Shown piece by piece: positions 25,101-37,619 of a stretch of 64,000 nt of DNA (position 1 is the first letter of the stretch; each line of letters begins with the position of its first letter). Origin of the DNA: Physcomitrium patens (taxonomy: Eukaryota; Streptophyta; Bryopsida; Funariales; Funariaceae); the NCBI RefSeq assembly GCF_000002425.4, contig NC_037266.1, positions 2,910,007 to 2,974,006 on the forward strand, read 5' to 3'. The notes beneath the pieces are model-generated. The model ran no database searches. It saw only the letters and a list, made by a program, of their open reading frames with translations, and was not told where the DNA came from. The translations under genes and the position numbers were made by a program.

Positions 25101-26559
25101 AGCTCGTTGGAGCATGTTTTTATCAAGATTTGAGTTCATCATCACTTATCGACTAGGAAAACAACAAGGTTTGTCTGATGCCTTGTCTAGACGTTCTTAT
25201 CTTACACCAAAAGAAAGAGATGCAGCTTTTGAGGAATAAAGAACGGTTCTCTTGAAGCCAAAGTAATTTCATCTTCGAGTAATAAAATCAACATTGACTG
25301 TTGATTAAACTTTTCTCAAGCAAGTCCAGTTAAATATGTCTTCATACCCTCTTGTTTACAATATCAAGAATAATTCTTCTAAATCTCATGATCTCTCTAA
25401 ATTCGAGTTCAAAAACAATCTACTCTATTTCGAAGGACACCTATATATACTAGAAAGAGAAGCACATTTACGTGTTCTTGAAGCTCATCACGACTTTCTA
25501 GTAATAGGATATTTTGGATACAATAAGACTTTGGAGCTAATATCTAGGGATTTTTGGTGGCCTCAAAAGTGGAAGGCAGTCAAAGATTTTATACAATCAT
25601 GTGATGTTTGCTCAAGATCAAAAACTCCTCGTCATCGACCTTTTGGACTTCTTCAGCCATTATCCATTCCAGAACAACCATGGTCTTCTATTTCTATGGA
25701 CTTCATCACAGATCTTCCAAGCTCAGGTTCTTATGACTCTATATTTGTGAAAGTAGATCGCTTCACCAACATGGCACATTTTGTGCCATGTACAAAATCC
25801 ATCAGAGGTGAAGAAACAGCTAAGCTTTTTATTGACAATATCTATTGCTATCATGGGTTATCAAAGGATATTATATCGGATAGTAGAACTCAGTTAGTAT
25901 CAAGATTTTGGAGAACCCTTTTTAAGATTTTATAAGTGGATATAAAACTATCTTCGGCTTTTCATCCTCAAACTGACGGACAGACAGAGCGAGTAAACTA
26001 AGTCTTGGAGCAGTACTTAAGATGTACCATCAACTATCAACAAGATGACTGGACAACTCTTTTGCCATTGGTAGAGTTTGCTTATAATAATATGGTGCAT
26101 TCTTCTACACAACAAACATCTTTTTTTGCCAATTATGGTTATCATCCATAACTTGATATGTTTGATTTCTCAAAAGTTGATAATTTTGCGGCTGAAGATA
26201 TGGCAAATCGGTTATTAGAGTTACATCCAACAATAAAGGCGCAATTAAAAGAAGCTCAAGAATGACAAAAGATAAATGTGGATGTCTAACGAAAGGAACA
26301 ACCACTATTCTATATGGGCGATAATGTATGGTTACTTTAATCGCAATATCAAGACTACTCATCCTTGTAACAAGTTGGACTATCGAAGGCTTGGTCCATT
26401 TTTAATTTCTACACAAATCAATCCAGTTGCATATCGTTTACATCTACCAGAGTCAATGAAAATCCATCCAATAATCCATGTATCTCTTCTTGAATCATAC
26501 AAGACAATGGACATACCAAGAAGAAGACAAGCTCCACCTCCTCTTATAGAAGTAGACAA

Positions 26560-26745
26560 TAATGAAGAGTTTGAAGTGGAAGAAGTCTTAGATTCAAGGC
26601 GGCGCTGAAATAAATTAGAATATCTTATTCATTGGTGTGGATATGATATTAGTGAACGTACATGAGAGCCAGTAAAGAATCTTGTAAATGCAGCAAAGGC
26701 GGTGGAGGCTTTTCATCGACGACATCCATCGAAATCAAGATAAAA
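26560..26745 (+). mobile_element. Chromodomain of element C
   Basis: The wording EFEVEEVLDSRRR, then LEYLIHW and a WEPVKNL-like end, is that of integrase-linked chromodomains, which bind histone tails and guide insertion. It assigns the element to the chromovirus branch of Ty3. It is fossil, like the rest of C. Confidence 0.75.
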
Positions 26746-26829
26746 ATCTTTTTTATAAAAGAAACAAGATCTAGACAAGATAACATTTTACTTTCAATCC
26801 TTGTTTGTAACTTCTTTGTAGTTGTGACG

Positions 26830-27260
26830 CTAAGGAGATAGAGAACCAACAACCAACGGATTTGACTCAAGAGCCTTCATTTACTGACCTATCGGACGAG
26901 ACATTACGATTGTCACAACCTTCAAGACGACGCAATCGAGATGAAGATCTTCAAGAATGACATGTTCTTCCTCAAATAGATGGCGAGATACAACGCGTTT
27001 GGTATCACGACCTTGAAAGGGACTCCCGATGTTTGGTGATTTTACTAGAGGTAAGAACAACTCCTGATGGTGTTCCAAATGTTTTATTTGAAGAAAGTTA
27101 TGAAGGCCTCAACAATGACCAAATAATTGGGTGGTCTTCCTGCCCTAGTATGGGATACTACCGATGGTTGAGAGGCCCTATCAATCATCTTCAAAGAGAA
27201 CAAAGATCAGAGTATGTGGCAAATATAATTCGTCGCATCATAGATTTTTTCAACATATAA
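26830..27260 (+). mobile_element. Conserved post-chromodomain tail (copy in C)
   Basis: About 140 codons between the chromodomain and the purine tract. A charged linker (LRLSQPSRRRNRDEDL) is followed by a compact block with GYYRWLRGPINHLQREQR near its end. The same block, with GHYRWLQGSMNHL...EQQ, occurs in element G and in worn form in B and E. I recognise no family. Its conservation across diverged elements indicates that it was under selection while the elements were active. Confidence 0.7.
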
Positions 27261-27301
27261 TGACTGCTCCTCGTGGAACTCATCCCTGAAAGGAGGGATA
27301 A

Positions 27302-27853
27302 TATTACGGACATATTCATGTAAGCTAGTAATTACATATATAAATAAGTAGAAATAAATAAAAATAGATAAAAGTAAGTTAATTCTATAGTATTTAGTAT
27401 AGAAGCTTCTTAGAAGCTTCATAGATGCTGCTTTGACTTCATAGGTATCTTTAATTGACTTTTTGGATTAGAAACATGGTCAAAAAGTTGGCCATGTGCC
27501 ACACATGTTGTTAGCTTGAAGACCAAGCTAACTTTGTGGCCCTCACGTAGAAAAACTTGCCTTGTAAGTCAAGGCAAGTGTCCTACAAAGTCAACACATA
27601 TTGGAGGTCCTATAGAATATTGCCACGTAGCCCCTTGTTAGATAGTATATATAGAGACAAGAGTGAAGCCTTCTTCACTCTTATCAACTCCTTTCTTATT
27701 TCTAGTCTAGTTTCAAGAGTCGTCATGTTTTCTAGTCTTTAGCAATAGCCATTCTAGTTCAATATATTATCACCTTTGAATGATTTCTAAGTATTTTCGA
27801 GTGACACAAGAGTGTATTGAGATTATCCTTCTTTGGAGTTCATGTCCTTGATA
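27302..27853 (+). repeat. 3' LTR of chromovirus C
   Basis: A 552-bp LTR of family 1, matching the solo LTR at 472-1027. It has two exact GAAGCTTC modules (27402-27409, 27413-27420), the GTTAGCTTG hairpin (27511-27533), TATATATA at 27646-27653 and CTCTTATCAA at 27678-27687, the putative transcript start 32 bp after the TATA box. It ends CTTGATA. Confidence 0.88.
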
Positions 27854-27863
27854 GTTCCATGTT

Positions 27864-27929
27864 TTTTGTTTGTTTGTTTGTTTGTTTGTTTGTTTGTTTG
27901 TTTGTTTGTTTGTTTGTTTTTTTTTTTTT
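27864..27929. repeat. (TTTG)n microsatellite with T run
   Basis: About 13 TTTG units followed by a run of T, directly after the 3' LTR of element C. Confidence 0.9.
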
Positions 27930-28529
27930 CCTATAATAGTTCAATACCAATTGTGTACTTAAGGATGTAGTAGTATGTGGCCTTTGTAATTGAATGGTAT
28001 TAATTGAGATGTCTTTGATTAGAGCTATGTCCATTAATATTAAATAATATTATTTGTCTTTTACTTTTGACACATAAGAGGGACTCTTTAAAACATATTA
28101 CAATGTAATAAGAGATTATGATATTGGTTATTCTTAAAATAGAATGTATAAGAAATAACTTAGTCATAATAATTGAAAGAATAGTGATGGTTTGGATGGT
28201 AGTAGAGATTTGATAAGTTATCACTATTTTTAAGATTACAAGGTCATTTGGCAATTAGAATAATAAGTTTATGTATGGATTATTTAAGATCATTGTGTAA
28301 TTTTGCTTAACCTTTAAATTAGAATTTATTGGATTGTAGTTGAGACGTTGATTAGTTATGATGCATAGTACATGAGACAATGATCTAAATTGATATTATA
28401 AGTTGATACAAATAGGTGTTAGAGGAGAAAAATTAGATAGCAATGATATAAGTCTTGGCCTTGGTATTAGCGTACTTGATAGCACATGTGATGTTGTATA
28501 GTGACATGATTATATAATAAAAAATAAAA
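27930..28529. other. AT-rich spacer, nothing recognised
   Basis: No coding motif or clear repeat between the TTTG tract and the first copy of repeat family P. Confidence 0.45.
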
Positions 28530-29164
28530 ATACAAAAGTTATTATAAAAAAATATAGTAAAAAGATGTAGTAGAAAAATAAGAATAAATGATAGAAAGAT
28601 AGTAAAAAGTTTAATCTTAATGTTGCTTTGTATAGAAAGAATTTCTATTTATTTTATAGAGGTATAAAAAGCCTTAAATCAAAATAAATGAGATAAGTAA
28701 ATAATATAGGCATGTTTATGAAAGAATTAACAATAGATTCAAGCAAAAATTATCTCAAATTACCAAAAATTGATACTTAGAGAGGATTGATTATAAACTT
28801 AGGTTGAAATCAGATCCTAAGGTACAAAACTACACAGTTATGGCGACTTTAGGATCTTTTTGTTAATTAAAGAATAGAATTTGATAGCAAATAAAAGAAG
28901 AATTTTTAAGAGTTGATTTTATATCATTTGGATTAATATTGAGGTTTTGAGGGATTTTCAAAGTTAATTATATACTTGATAGGTTCTAATTTTGAGAAAT
29001 AAAAATTTGTTTATAAATTTGAGGATTTTTTGAGTTGTGTAGCATGTATACATGTGAAAATTTGGCAGTTTATTGTTGTACTTGTTATAAATATGTGTGA
29101 AAAATTCGAAGTCAATTAAATAGTTAAATTAAAGAATACAAGAATTTTTGTAGATTATGGTCTT
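28530..29164 (+). repeat. Unclassified repeat family P, copy 1, left part
   Basis: Aligns base for base with 45680-46450 (for example AGCAAAAATTATCTCAAA near 28742 and near 45868) and with the inverse of 36400-37340. Copia element D interrupts it at 29165. The part from 34521 onward continues the same repeat. No coding content was recognised. Confidence 0.7.
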
Positions 29165-29521
29165 TATTAAAGTATATAAATAAATGTGAAAGTAGAATAA
29201 ATAATATTGTAGAAGATTTTACTTTAGATAAGTTGGTATTGGTTATAGGGTTAATTCTTGATATGTAAGAAGAACAAGAGTTAAAGTAGATGAATGGACA
29301 AAGGATCTCAAGTATATAAAGAATATGCTAAAAGTAATCAATAGTCTCGATAGAATGTTGGATGGATGTATTCATCAAGGATAGAAGTTATCTATTACGG
29401 CAGCAGCCACCACCTATAAGTAATAAGTATTGGAAGTAAAAGATATTTTACTTCATACTCTATTTATATGCAATCTTATTGATGCTAAGTAATGTGACTT
29501 CACAGTACTTGTTCTTAAATA
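29165..29521 (+). repeat. 5' LTR of copia D
   Basis: A 357-bp LTR aligning with 34157-34515. The outer end corresponds to TGTTAAAATATATAAA in the 3' copy. The primer site follows it directly. Confidence 0.85.
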
Positions 29522-29540
29522 GGTTATGAACCCACTCACC
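29522..29540 (+). promoter_or_regulatory. Primer binding site of copia D, half-tRNA type
   Basis: GGTTATGAACCCAC follows the LTR without a gap. It resembles the complement of the anticodon arm of plant initiator tRNA-Met (GGTTATGGGCCCAC, recalled from memory), not its 3' end. Priming by a cleaved tRNA-Met half is known from Drosophila copia and the alga element Osser. The match is close but the site is short and worn. Confidence 0.55.
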
Positions 29541-32500
29541 TTTAATTGTGATTTTTGAAGTTCTTTAAAGTCTTATTTATTGTGAGGAGTAGATGTTTTT
29601 GTTGTTGCTGATGTTAGGATTTGATATCATATAATTCCATTATTGCATCTAATTGTTGATGTAGTTTTGCTCTTATTTGTTATTAAGTGCATTGATAATC
29701 TTGGAGGTTCTTAGATACCTTAGAATGATATTTTAAAATACTTATATTTTATTATTTTACTCATTTATATTATTTATTATCTAATATTGTGGTTTTATTT
29801 GATAAACTTCTCTTGAGATCTTCTTATACTGATAAGAAGTATTTTGTGAGGTTAAATATATTTTATAAAAGAAAAGGATGATTGACGAGTGGTAAAGCTT
29901 ATACAAGAGGTTTAGATAAAATATAAGACTTGTGAGAAGTCCTATAAGTATAGTTGAGAGTGATTAAAGAGTAATATCACTAGTTCATTTATAAAGAGGG
30001 CATTCTGGATTTCTAAGGTAGCAACATTTTCTTGTTGATTTTGAAATCTCTTTCTTTTCTTTTCTTGATTTTCTTTGATACACCATTTTTTTAGACATGG
30101 CTTCAAGTGAACGTGAAGATTTGAAAGTAATTGAGAAATTTAGGGGTAACAATTTCTACCATTGGAAGAATAAAATGGAGCTTTTGTTGGTTTTATTGGA
30201 CTTTTGGAACATTGTGGATGAAAGTGAAGAGCCTTTAAGTGACAATACTGATGTCAAGGTGAAAAAAGAATACAAATATTGTGAAAGAAAGGTATTTGGT
30301 ATGATTACATCAAATTTGGATGATGCCAATTTTTGACATGTAATTACTTACAATAAATCAGCAGAAGTATGAGAGATTCTTTGCAACATCTATGAGAATA
30401 GAAACCTTATCAACATTCTATGGATTAAGAAGAAGTTCTTAATAGTAAAGATGGAAGAAAGACATGACTTCATTGCTCATGTCAATAAAGTAAAAGTACT
30501 TACAAATCAACTAGCAGTTGTTGACAAGCTAGTTGATGATAATGAAATTAAATTGACATTGCTCATGAGCCTCCCAAAGTCCTACAACTATCTTATTAAA
30601 GCATTGGAGTCTATCAACATGAAGGAGCTTACTATAAATTATGTCACATCAAGACCTGTCCATGAAGTGAGCAAGAAGAAAGAAAAAGAACTCCAAAGTG
30701 ATGATTTGGCTTTGTTTTCAAGTCAAGATAAAAATAATTATTTTCATCAATGTTATAATTCAAAAAATAATATAAAAAATTACTATATTTATAAAAAATG
30801 AAATTACTTTATTAGAAATTGCTACAAAGTCAAGAAAGGAGATAAAGAAATTATAAACAATATTCATGATAACTTTGATGGAGATGACTATGCTTTCATA
30901 AAAAATGAAGGAGCCTCCATGGCTGCTATGTCCAATTGGATTATAAATTTGGGTGCTACTAAGCATATGACACCATAAAAATGTTCATTTGACACTTATG
31001 AAGAAATTCTAGCAACTAAAGTTTGATTGAAAGCCAATGGCATAGTAGAAGCCATTGAAATTAGATCCATTGTTGTGAAAATTATTGTGAAGGACCAAAT
31101 GAAGAAAATCAAGCTAAAAGAAGTCTTACATGTGCGAAAGATAAAAAAGAACCTCCTTTCAGTAAGCAAACTTGTATCACATGGTTATAAGATTCAATTT
31201 GATAAGAACAGATGTTTTGTGAAAACATTAGGTAGACAATATATTGCCAAAGGCCTCAGAGATAGCAATCTCCACTTCAATTATAAAAAGGTGAATGAAA
31301 AAGAAGTAGTAGCATTTGCTGATTTTCCACAAGGTCAAAACAAGTTTGGAATTTGGCATTAACAACTTCATCATTTGAATGCCAAAAGCATGAAGGAGCT
31401 CTAATTCATAGTAAGTGGCTTAGATCTTGGTCAATTCAACCATAATACCTTGTCACTTACTTTTGGAGATTGTATACAAAGTAAACATCAAAGGGCTTCA
31501 TTTTTAAAAAGAGTTGCAACAAATATAAGCAAATTATTAGAAATTATATATTTTGTTATTTGTAGACCAATGAAAATACCATCAATTAGAGGATTAAGGT
31601 ACTTTGTTATATTTATTGATGATTTTTCAAAGAAAGTATAGATTAATATCATTAAAATTAGGAATGAATATTTTTGAAGGTTTAAGAAGTTTAAGACTCT
31701 TATAAAAAAATAATGTGAGTATAACTTCAAAATATTACACATAGATAATAGAATTAAGTACATGTCAAATATTTTCATGAATTCTTAAAGATTCAAGGTA
31801 TTGCAAGACAATCCTCTACTTCCTACACTTTACAATAAAATAGAGTTGTTAAAAAAATAAATCATATCATTGTGGAGATGACAAAGAATATGCTTTATGT
31901 ACAAAATTTTAAACATGAATATTGGGCGGAAGCAATAGAAAATGTAGTTTATACAAGGAATAGGTATTCAACAAGTGCAACTTACATCAATGACTCTACA
32001 AGAAGCTTGAAGTAGTAAGAAACCTTATATTTCATACATAAAGATTTTTAGATGCATTGCCTATACAAAGGTATCAAATTGTATGAGGTCCAAACTTGAT
32101 GAAAAAGGTACAAAATATGCATTTGTTGGATATTGTGAGGATATCAAGATATAGAGGTTGATATGTTTAGAAAGCAAGAAAATCATCAAAAGTTGTGATG
32201 TAGAGTTTTTGGAGTATTGAAGTACTTATGAGCACTTGGAGATATGTGCAAGTCAGAGTAATGATATGTTTGTGGATACATCTTTAATTTTAGTAAAAAA
32301 ATAAATAAATAAAAGAAAAAAGATGATAATATTAATAATGGTGGAAATTCAAATGAAAATGAAGAACTAAAGAAGGTAAACCATAGTGTGTCTATAATTG
32401 ATAGAACAGTAATGAATACAATAAAGATGTTAAAAATGATGATGATGATACAAAATACCAACTCTTGAATGTGAAAAAGCAAATTTTAAATGAAAAGAAG

Positions 32501-34156
32501 CTTACAAAAAATCTTGGAGTGAAAGAAGGTGAATCTTCATCAAGTGAAAGGAAATATCTTTTGAAAGATAGAAAACAACTTAGCACAAGATAGAAGAACC
32601 ACATCTTTCTTCAAATAAGTGAAGAACATACCAATAGTACACTCTTTGTTGATTTATTGAGTTTGTGTGATGTAATGAAGTCCACGAATGCTATGAAGTG
32701 AGAGAATGCCGTAAAAAATGACTACAAATTACGCATGGACAATGGAACATAGAAATTCACTCAACTCCTATAAATTTGATCTTTAATTAGTTATAAGTAG
32801 GTGTTTAGAATCAAAAAAGATGTAATGGACAATGTTATAAGATATAAGTCTAAATTAGTTGCCAAAGGTTATTTACAAGTTGTTCATATTGATTTCAATG
32901 AGATGTTTGCTATTATGGCAAAATTCACCACCATTAGAATTATTGTTGCAATTGGTACAGCAATAGCCTTTGAGATGCATGAAATGGATGTGAAGATGGC
33001 TTTCTTGAATGGAAATCTAAAAGAAGACATCTATATAGATCAACATGAAGGATTTATAGAAGAAGAGAAATAACAACTTGTTTGTAAGTTGAGAAAAGCC
33101 TTGTATGGACTCAAGCAACCTCTAAAAGCATGGTATTAATATATTGATATAATCTTTGTGAATGAAGGATTTGGAAGAAATAAATTTGATCATTCTAATC
33201 AATACTATGAAGATGATGGATTGATTGAAAGTAAAGTTAAAAAAAGAATATGAGATGAATGATTTGGAAGAACTTCACTATTATTTGAGAGTAGAGTTTA
33301 TGAAAAATCGTGCTAAGAAGACCATTACAATGAGTCAAAGCAAGTACATTAAAGAATCATTGAAACAATTCAACATAGAAGAATATAAGCTTATTAGAAC
33401 ATCTCTGGAGCCTAATTTAAATTTGATGAAGTTTACAAATGAAGAGTATACTAAAGTTGAAGGTTAAATATAAGTGGTTCTATACAAGATAGCAATAGGT
33501 TCACTTATGTATGCAATGATTGGTACAAAGGTAGATATTGTATTTGCAGTGAGTATTGTGAGTCACACATATTAAAGGCTGAACCAATCCATTGAACAAC
33601 CATAAAAAGAATCATGATGTACATAAAAGGTACTTACATTTCAAATTTTGCCTTAGAGGTGAAAACATTAATTTGCATGGTTATTGTGATGCAGATTGAT
33701 CTAGAAATATAAATAATAAAAGGTCAATAATAGAATATGTATTTTTTTTGGAGTAGGAGATATCTCATGGAATTGCAAGAGGCAATCCTCAATTGTAAGA
33801 TCAATAATAGAAGTGGAGTACATAGCAATAAGCCATAGTACAATGGAAGAAATATAGCTAAGACAATTTTTAGAGAACATGAAAGTAGTAAAAATAGAAG
33901 CAACTTTAATAGAGTATGACAATCAAAGATTTCTTGTATTTGCAAAGAATCTAAAACATCATTTAAGGATCAATCACATTGACATTCAATATCACTTCAT
34001 AAAAAAGAAGATTGAAATGTGAATGATTGATATTAAGTATTATATAATAGAAGATATGTTTACTCATTTGTTGACAAAGGCACTAATAAAGGATAGAGAT
34101 TACGAATTGAAAAAGATATTAGGATTGAGAGCCTTTAACCAATAGCAAAGTGAAAG

Positions 34157-34515
34157 TGTTAAAATATATAAATAAATGTGAAAGTAGAATAAGTACTATT
34201 ATAGAAGATATTACTTTTAATTAAGTTGTTGTTAATTAAAGAATTGAGTCTTGGTATCTAAGAAGGCTAAGAAATAAAGTAGATGGACCAAAAAAAGATC
34301 TTAAGAGCATAAAACATATGCTCAAGATAATAGATAGTCTTGGTAGAATATTACATAGATGTATTTATGAAAAGATGGAAGTTATCGATTAGGATGGCAA
34401 CTACCATATATAAGTAATGGATGTTAGAAGTGAGAGATAATTTATTCCATACTCTATTTGTATGCAACCTTATTGATGCTAAATGTTGTGACTTCAAAGT
34501 GCTTGTTCTTCAATA
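34157..34515 (+). repeat. 3' LTR of copia D
   Basis: Begins TGTTAAAATATATAAA after the purine tract and ends at the target duplication. Pairs with 29165-29521. Confidence 0.85.
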
Positions 34516-34520
34516 GTCTC

Positions 34521-35460
34521 AAATAATTGAGATTAAAGATTAATGAAATTATTTACAATTTGGTAATACTTGTTAATTTTATTAAAGAAAAAATTAGTGA
34601 AAGCAATTTAGACTTGAATATTTATACATATTCAAATTTTAAAGCAATTGAACAATTAAACTAGAGAAAATCTTTTTTGAAATATCAATTTTTAAGTCAC
34701 AAAAAGAAAGGCACTCAACAATTTAAAGGTTTTTGGAAGCTTTTTTTGAAATTAGTATGTACAATTTATTTCAATTTTTTTTACTTGTTTCTTATTTAGT
34801 TTTTGCAAAGTTTACAAATTGAGTCATAATCAATAATTCAAGTATTAGTTATGAAATTTTTAATTTGCTACAAGATTAGTTACAAGTTTATTTAAGATTT
34901 AAGATTTGATTAAAGATTGATTAGATTTGATTTAGAATCTAGGATTTGATTAGAGTTTGCTTAAAATTTGGTTTAAAATTTGGTCAAAGATTAAGATTTA
35001 TGATTTGATTAGGATTTATTTAAGATTTGATTAGACCTTAAGATTTTATTAGGATATAATTAAGGTTGATCTAAGATTTAAGATTTGATTAGGATTTAGG
35101 ATTTTGCTAAGATTTGATTAGGATTGGTCTTCAATTTAAGATTTGAATAGGATTTGATTTAAGATTTGATTAAGATTCATTTGAGTTTTAATTAAGATAT
35201 TATTAAGATTTATTTGAGATTTTTATATTTAGTATTTTTAAATATTTTTATTTATAATATTTTTTTATGGTTATTATTATTTCTTTAATTTTTATTTTTA
35301 TATTTTTTATTATATTTTTTTAAGATTAATTTATGACTTTTTTATATTTATTTTATAATTTCTTTTAAACTTACTTGGATTGATTAAAGTTTGATTAATT
35401 TTATGAAATATTACTTAAAGTTTATTTAAAACTCTATTAGACTTGGTAAGATTTTTGTTG
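34521..35460 (+). repeat. Repeat family P, copy 1, right part
   Basis: Continues family P after the copia insertion. It contains a degenerate short-unit array (about 34860-35220) built from AAGATTTGATTAGGATTT-like words. The equivalent region of copy 2 (46640-46990) contains the same kind of array. The right border is approximate. Confidence 0.6.
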
Positions 35461-36169
35461 AATTTCTACTTACCTTCTATAGGTACGTGCCTAGTGCATT
35501 CTCAATCAAGAATATACACAATATGAAAGCAAACTTGGACTACTTGGTCTTAGAAGTATTCTTGATAAATCTCAATTGATCAAGTTAGAAGTGATCCAAT
35601 GAAAATATTTTTTCTTTTAGATAAAAAGAACAATTCTTACTTGTAATTAATTATTTTTGTATAATTTATTAGATACTATTATTGTGTTTGAAATTGATGA
35701 ACATAGTTCTTATTATATTTTAAAGTCTCTCTAAAATTGCTGATAATTTATTTATTATCTTTAATACTAAATGTAATTTTTTGTACATAATAATGAAGGC
35801 AAATGTATAGCTATAACAATGGCAAAAGTTCATATCAATCAAAAAGAAACAATTGTATGCACTACACTAAAGATTGTATCCAAATCAAATATAAGTGGTC
35901 CTAAAGCAAGCCAAAAAATTATCAATAATATTGATGATTTTCACCTTTGTGGAAGAGGCCACTCAACTTTTAGTAAGTCCTATTTTTTTATAATTTTTAT
36001 AAGTTTTGCAACTAGATTGAATGGATAAAAAAACATAGTTTGTAGTATCAAAATTCAAATGAATTCTATGTATTTAATTAGTCCATATAAATAAAAAGTA
36101 AAATTTCTACATATATTATTTTTATAATATTATGCTATATTTAAATACTAAACACATATTTAAGCATGT
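35461..36169. other. Spacer between P copies 1 and 3
   Basis: AT-rich. A plus-strand frame at 35819-36028 starts with ATG and encodes 69 residues, the first 50 of mixed, protein-like composition, but I recognise nothing in it. It may be an end part of family P. Confidence 0.35.
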
Positions 36170-37340
36170 TATTCTAAATTTTAAAGAATTTCTAAAGAAA
36201 TCTAAAGAACTTTATAAAAAAACCTAAAGAAATAAGAAATAAATTTAATATTTAATATTTAAAATAAAATATTAATTAAATCTTAATAAAATTCTAATAA
36301 AACTCCTAAATAAATTTTTAAAGATCCTAACTAAATCTTAGCAAAATCTTGACTAATATTTTTATCAAATTTTAAAGCAAAATAAATCCTTGATTATTAA
36401 TAATTAAAACATTAAATTCTACTTAAGATTTTCATATCTTAAAAATTATTAATTAAAATAAATAATTTTTTTTTAAAGAAGATCAAATATACCAGATGAG
36501 AGGTAATTTTCATAATTTTTTTGGAAATTGGATCGCTTCTTTTTTTAATCTTAATGCCAATTTTCTAATGCCAACATTTTTTAATTCGACTATTCAATTA
36601 CTTTGAAAATTTTAATACTTATAAGTAATTAAATATGCTACTAGTGAATTTGTTTTAACTCAATCTAATTGATGAATTGCTACAAATTTTAAGAATATTT
36701 ATTAATCTATTAAATTCTAATTTTTAAGTTTTCAACACACTATAATTTTAATAACCTTTAAATAGACCATTTGATCAAGTTAAAACTTATAATGCATATT
36801 TTATACAACTATGATTATACAACCACAAAATTTCACATGTAGATCTACTACCAATCTTTCAAAAGTTTCCAAAGTATAAATCCTTTATATTTTTCAAAAA
36901 AACAAAGTTATTCAATAAAAAATTTGACTTTCTAAAACATATAATAAGTCATTGCAAATCCAAATCACTCAAAACTTATGCTAAAAAAACCTCTATTTAG
37001 TTTTTTCTCAAATTCCTTCCTTTAATCTACAAAAAAATCCTAAAATCACTGTAGGTATATGATTTAGTGCTTGAATATTTGATTTTAATCCTAATTCACA
37101 ACTAGTCTTCTTTAAATATCAATTTTTTGTTTTTTATAGTAATCTTTATTATAAACTATTTTTAAATATTTTTTAAAACTACTTACATTAATTAATTTTT
37201 TATCTACTTTATTTTACTTTATTTATGGCTGTAAAAAGTAAATAGAAGCCTATTTTACAAAGAAGCAATATTAACACTTATTAATTTTTATGACCTCCTT
37301 AACTATTATCTATACTTCTAAAATAATTTATAATAATATT
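36170..37340 (-). repeat. Repeat family P, copy 3, inverted
   Basis: The inverse complement of this segment aligns with copy 2 (45680-47000). It shares the TAAATTATTTTAGAAATATAG-like left end (near 37330), the AAAAAATTGATAT segment (near 37120) and the array of AAGATTT/AGGATTT words (near 36180-36350). Together with copy 1 it forms a large imperfect inverted pair around 35460-36170. Confidence 0.6.
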
Positions 37341-37424
37341 TTTAATTAAGTTTTTTATAGTATGATTATTACTTTTTTAATCTAATACCTATAATATAAT
37401 ATACCAATATTATTAATATGTATC

Positions 37425-37595
37425 ATGTACAATGTTGGACCTTTTCTTATTTTTAAATAAATCAATTTTATTGCTTATTGATTACATCTATCAGAGTCTT
37501 TGAAGATCTATTCTATATTTCACGTGTTTCTTCTTAAGCCATATAAGATAGTGAATATCTTTAGAAAAAGATAAATTTAGATTATTCTTTTGAAG
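37425..37595 (+). mobile_element. Chromovirus fragment (integrase C-terminal part)
   Basis: Aligns with 26380-26540 of element C, the region between integrase core and chromodomain that includes FHVSLLE-type wording. It is an isolated 170-bp piece of the same family, plus strand, broken at both ends. Confidence 0.65.
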
Positions 37596-37619
37596 TATCC
37601 ATAGATATCTCATCTTCTT

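Larger units (their letters stand above)
22139..27853 (+). mobile_element. Chromovirus C (Ty3), 5'-truncated
   Basis: A plus-strand Ty3 chromovirus. The leader wording (GAGGTTGCGGATTACCCTC) begins at about 22139 with no LTR before it. Parts in order: gag (about 22210-23250, with a worn zinc-knuckle region at its end), aspartic protease (about 23330-23650), reverse transcriptase (about 23930-24700, FYLDDILIYS box near 24390-24420), RNase H (about 24780-25230), integrase (about 25400-26200, with HHCC finger and core), chromodomain (about 26560-26740), a conserved tail (about 26830-27260), a purine tract (27285-27301) and a 3' LTR (27302-27853). It is broken by roughly a dozen or more lesions, but domain order is complete from gag to LTR. 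Moderately old. Confidence 0.9.
29160..34520 (+). mobile_element. Copia element D (Ty1), full-length fossil
   Basis: A plus-strand Ty1/copia element bounded by a near-perfect 5-bp target duplication (GTCTT 29160-29164, GTCTC 34516-34520). LTRs are 29165-29521 and 34157-34515, similar at roughly four positions in five. Parts in copia order: gag (30097-30850, starting MASSEREDLKVIEKF, worn zinc knuckle near 30800), protease (about 30930-31000), integrase (about 31330-32050), reverse transcriptase (about 32790-33600, KLVAKGYLQ and MDVKMAFLNGNL boxes) and RNase H (about 33670-34110). A purine tract, AAAGTGAAAG, precedes the 3' LTR. It carries many breaks and is old. It landed inside a copy of repeat family P. 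Confidence 0.88.

Noticed and set aside
27840-28034. Minus-strand frame with TNKQ repeats
   Set aside because: Translation of the (TTTG)n microsatellite.
35819-36028. 69-codon frame that at first sight recalled a basic histone-like start
   Set aside because: The resemblance stops after a few residues; kept only as part of an unexplained spacer.
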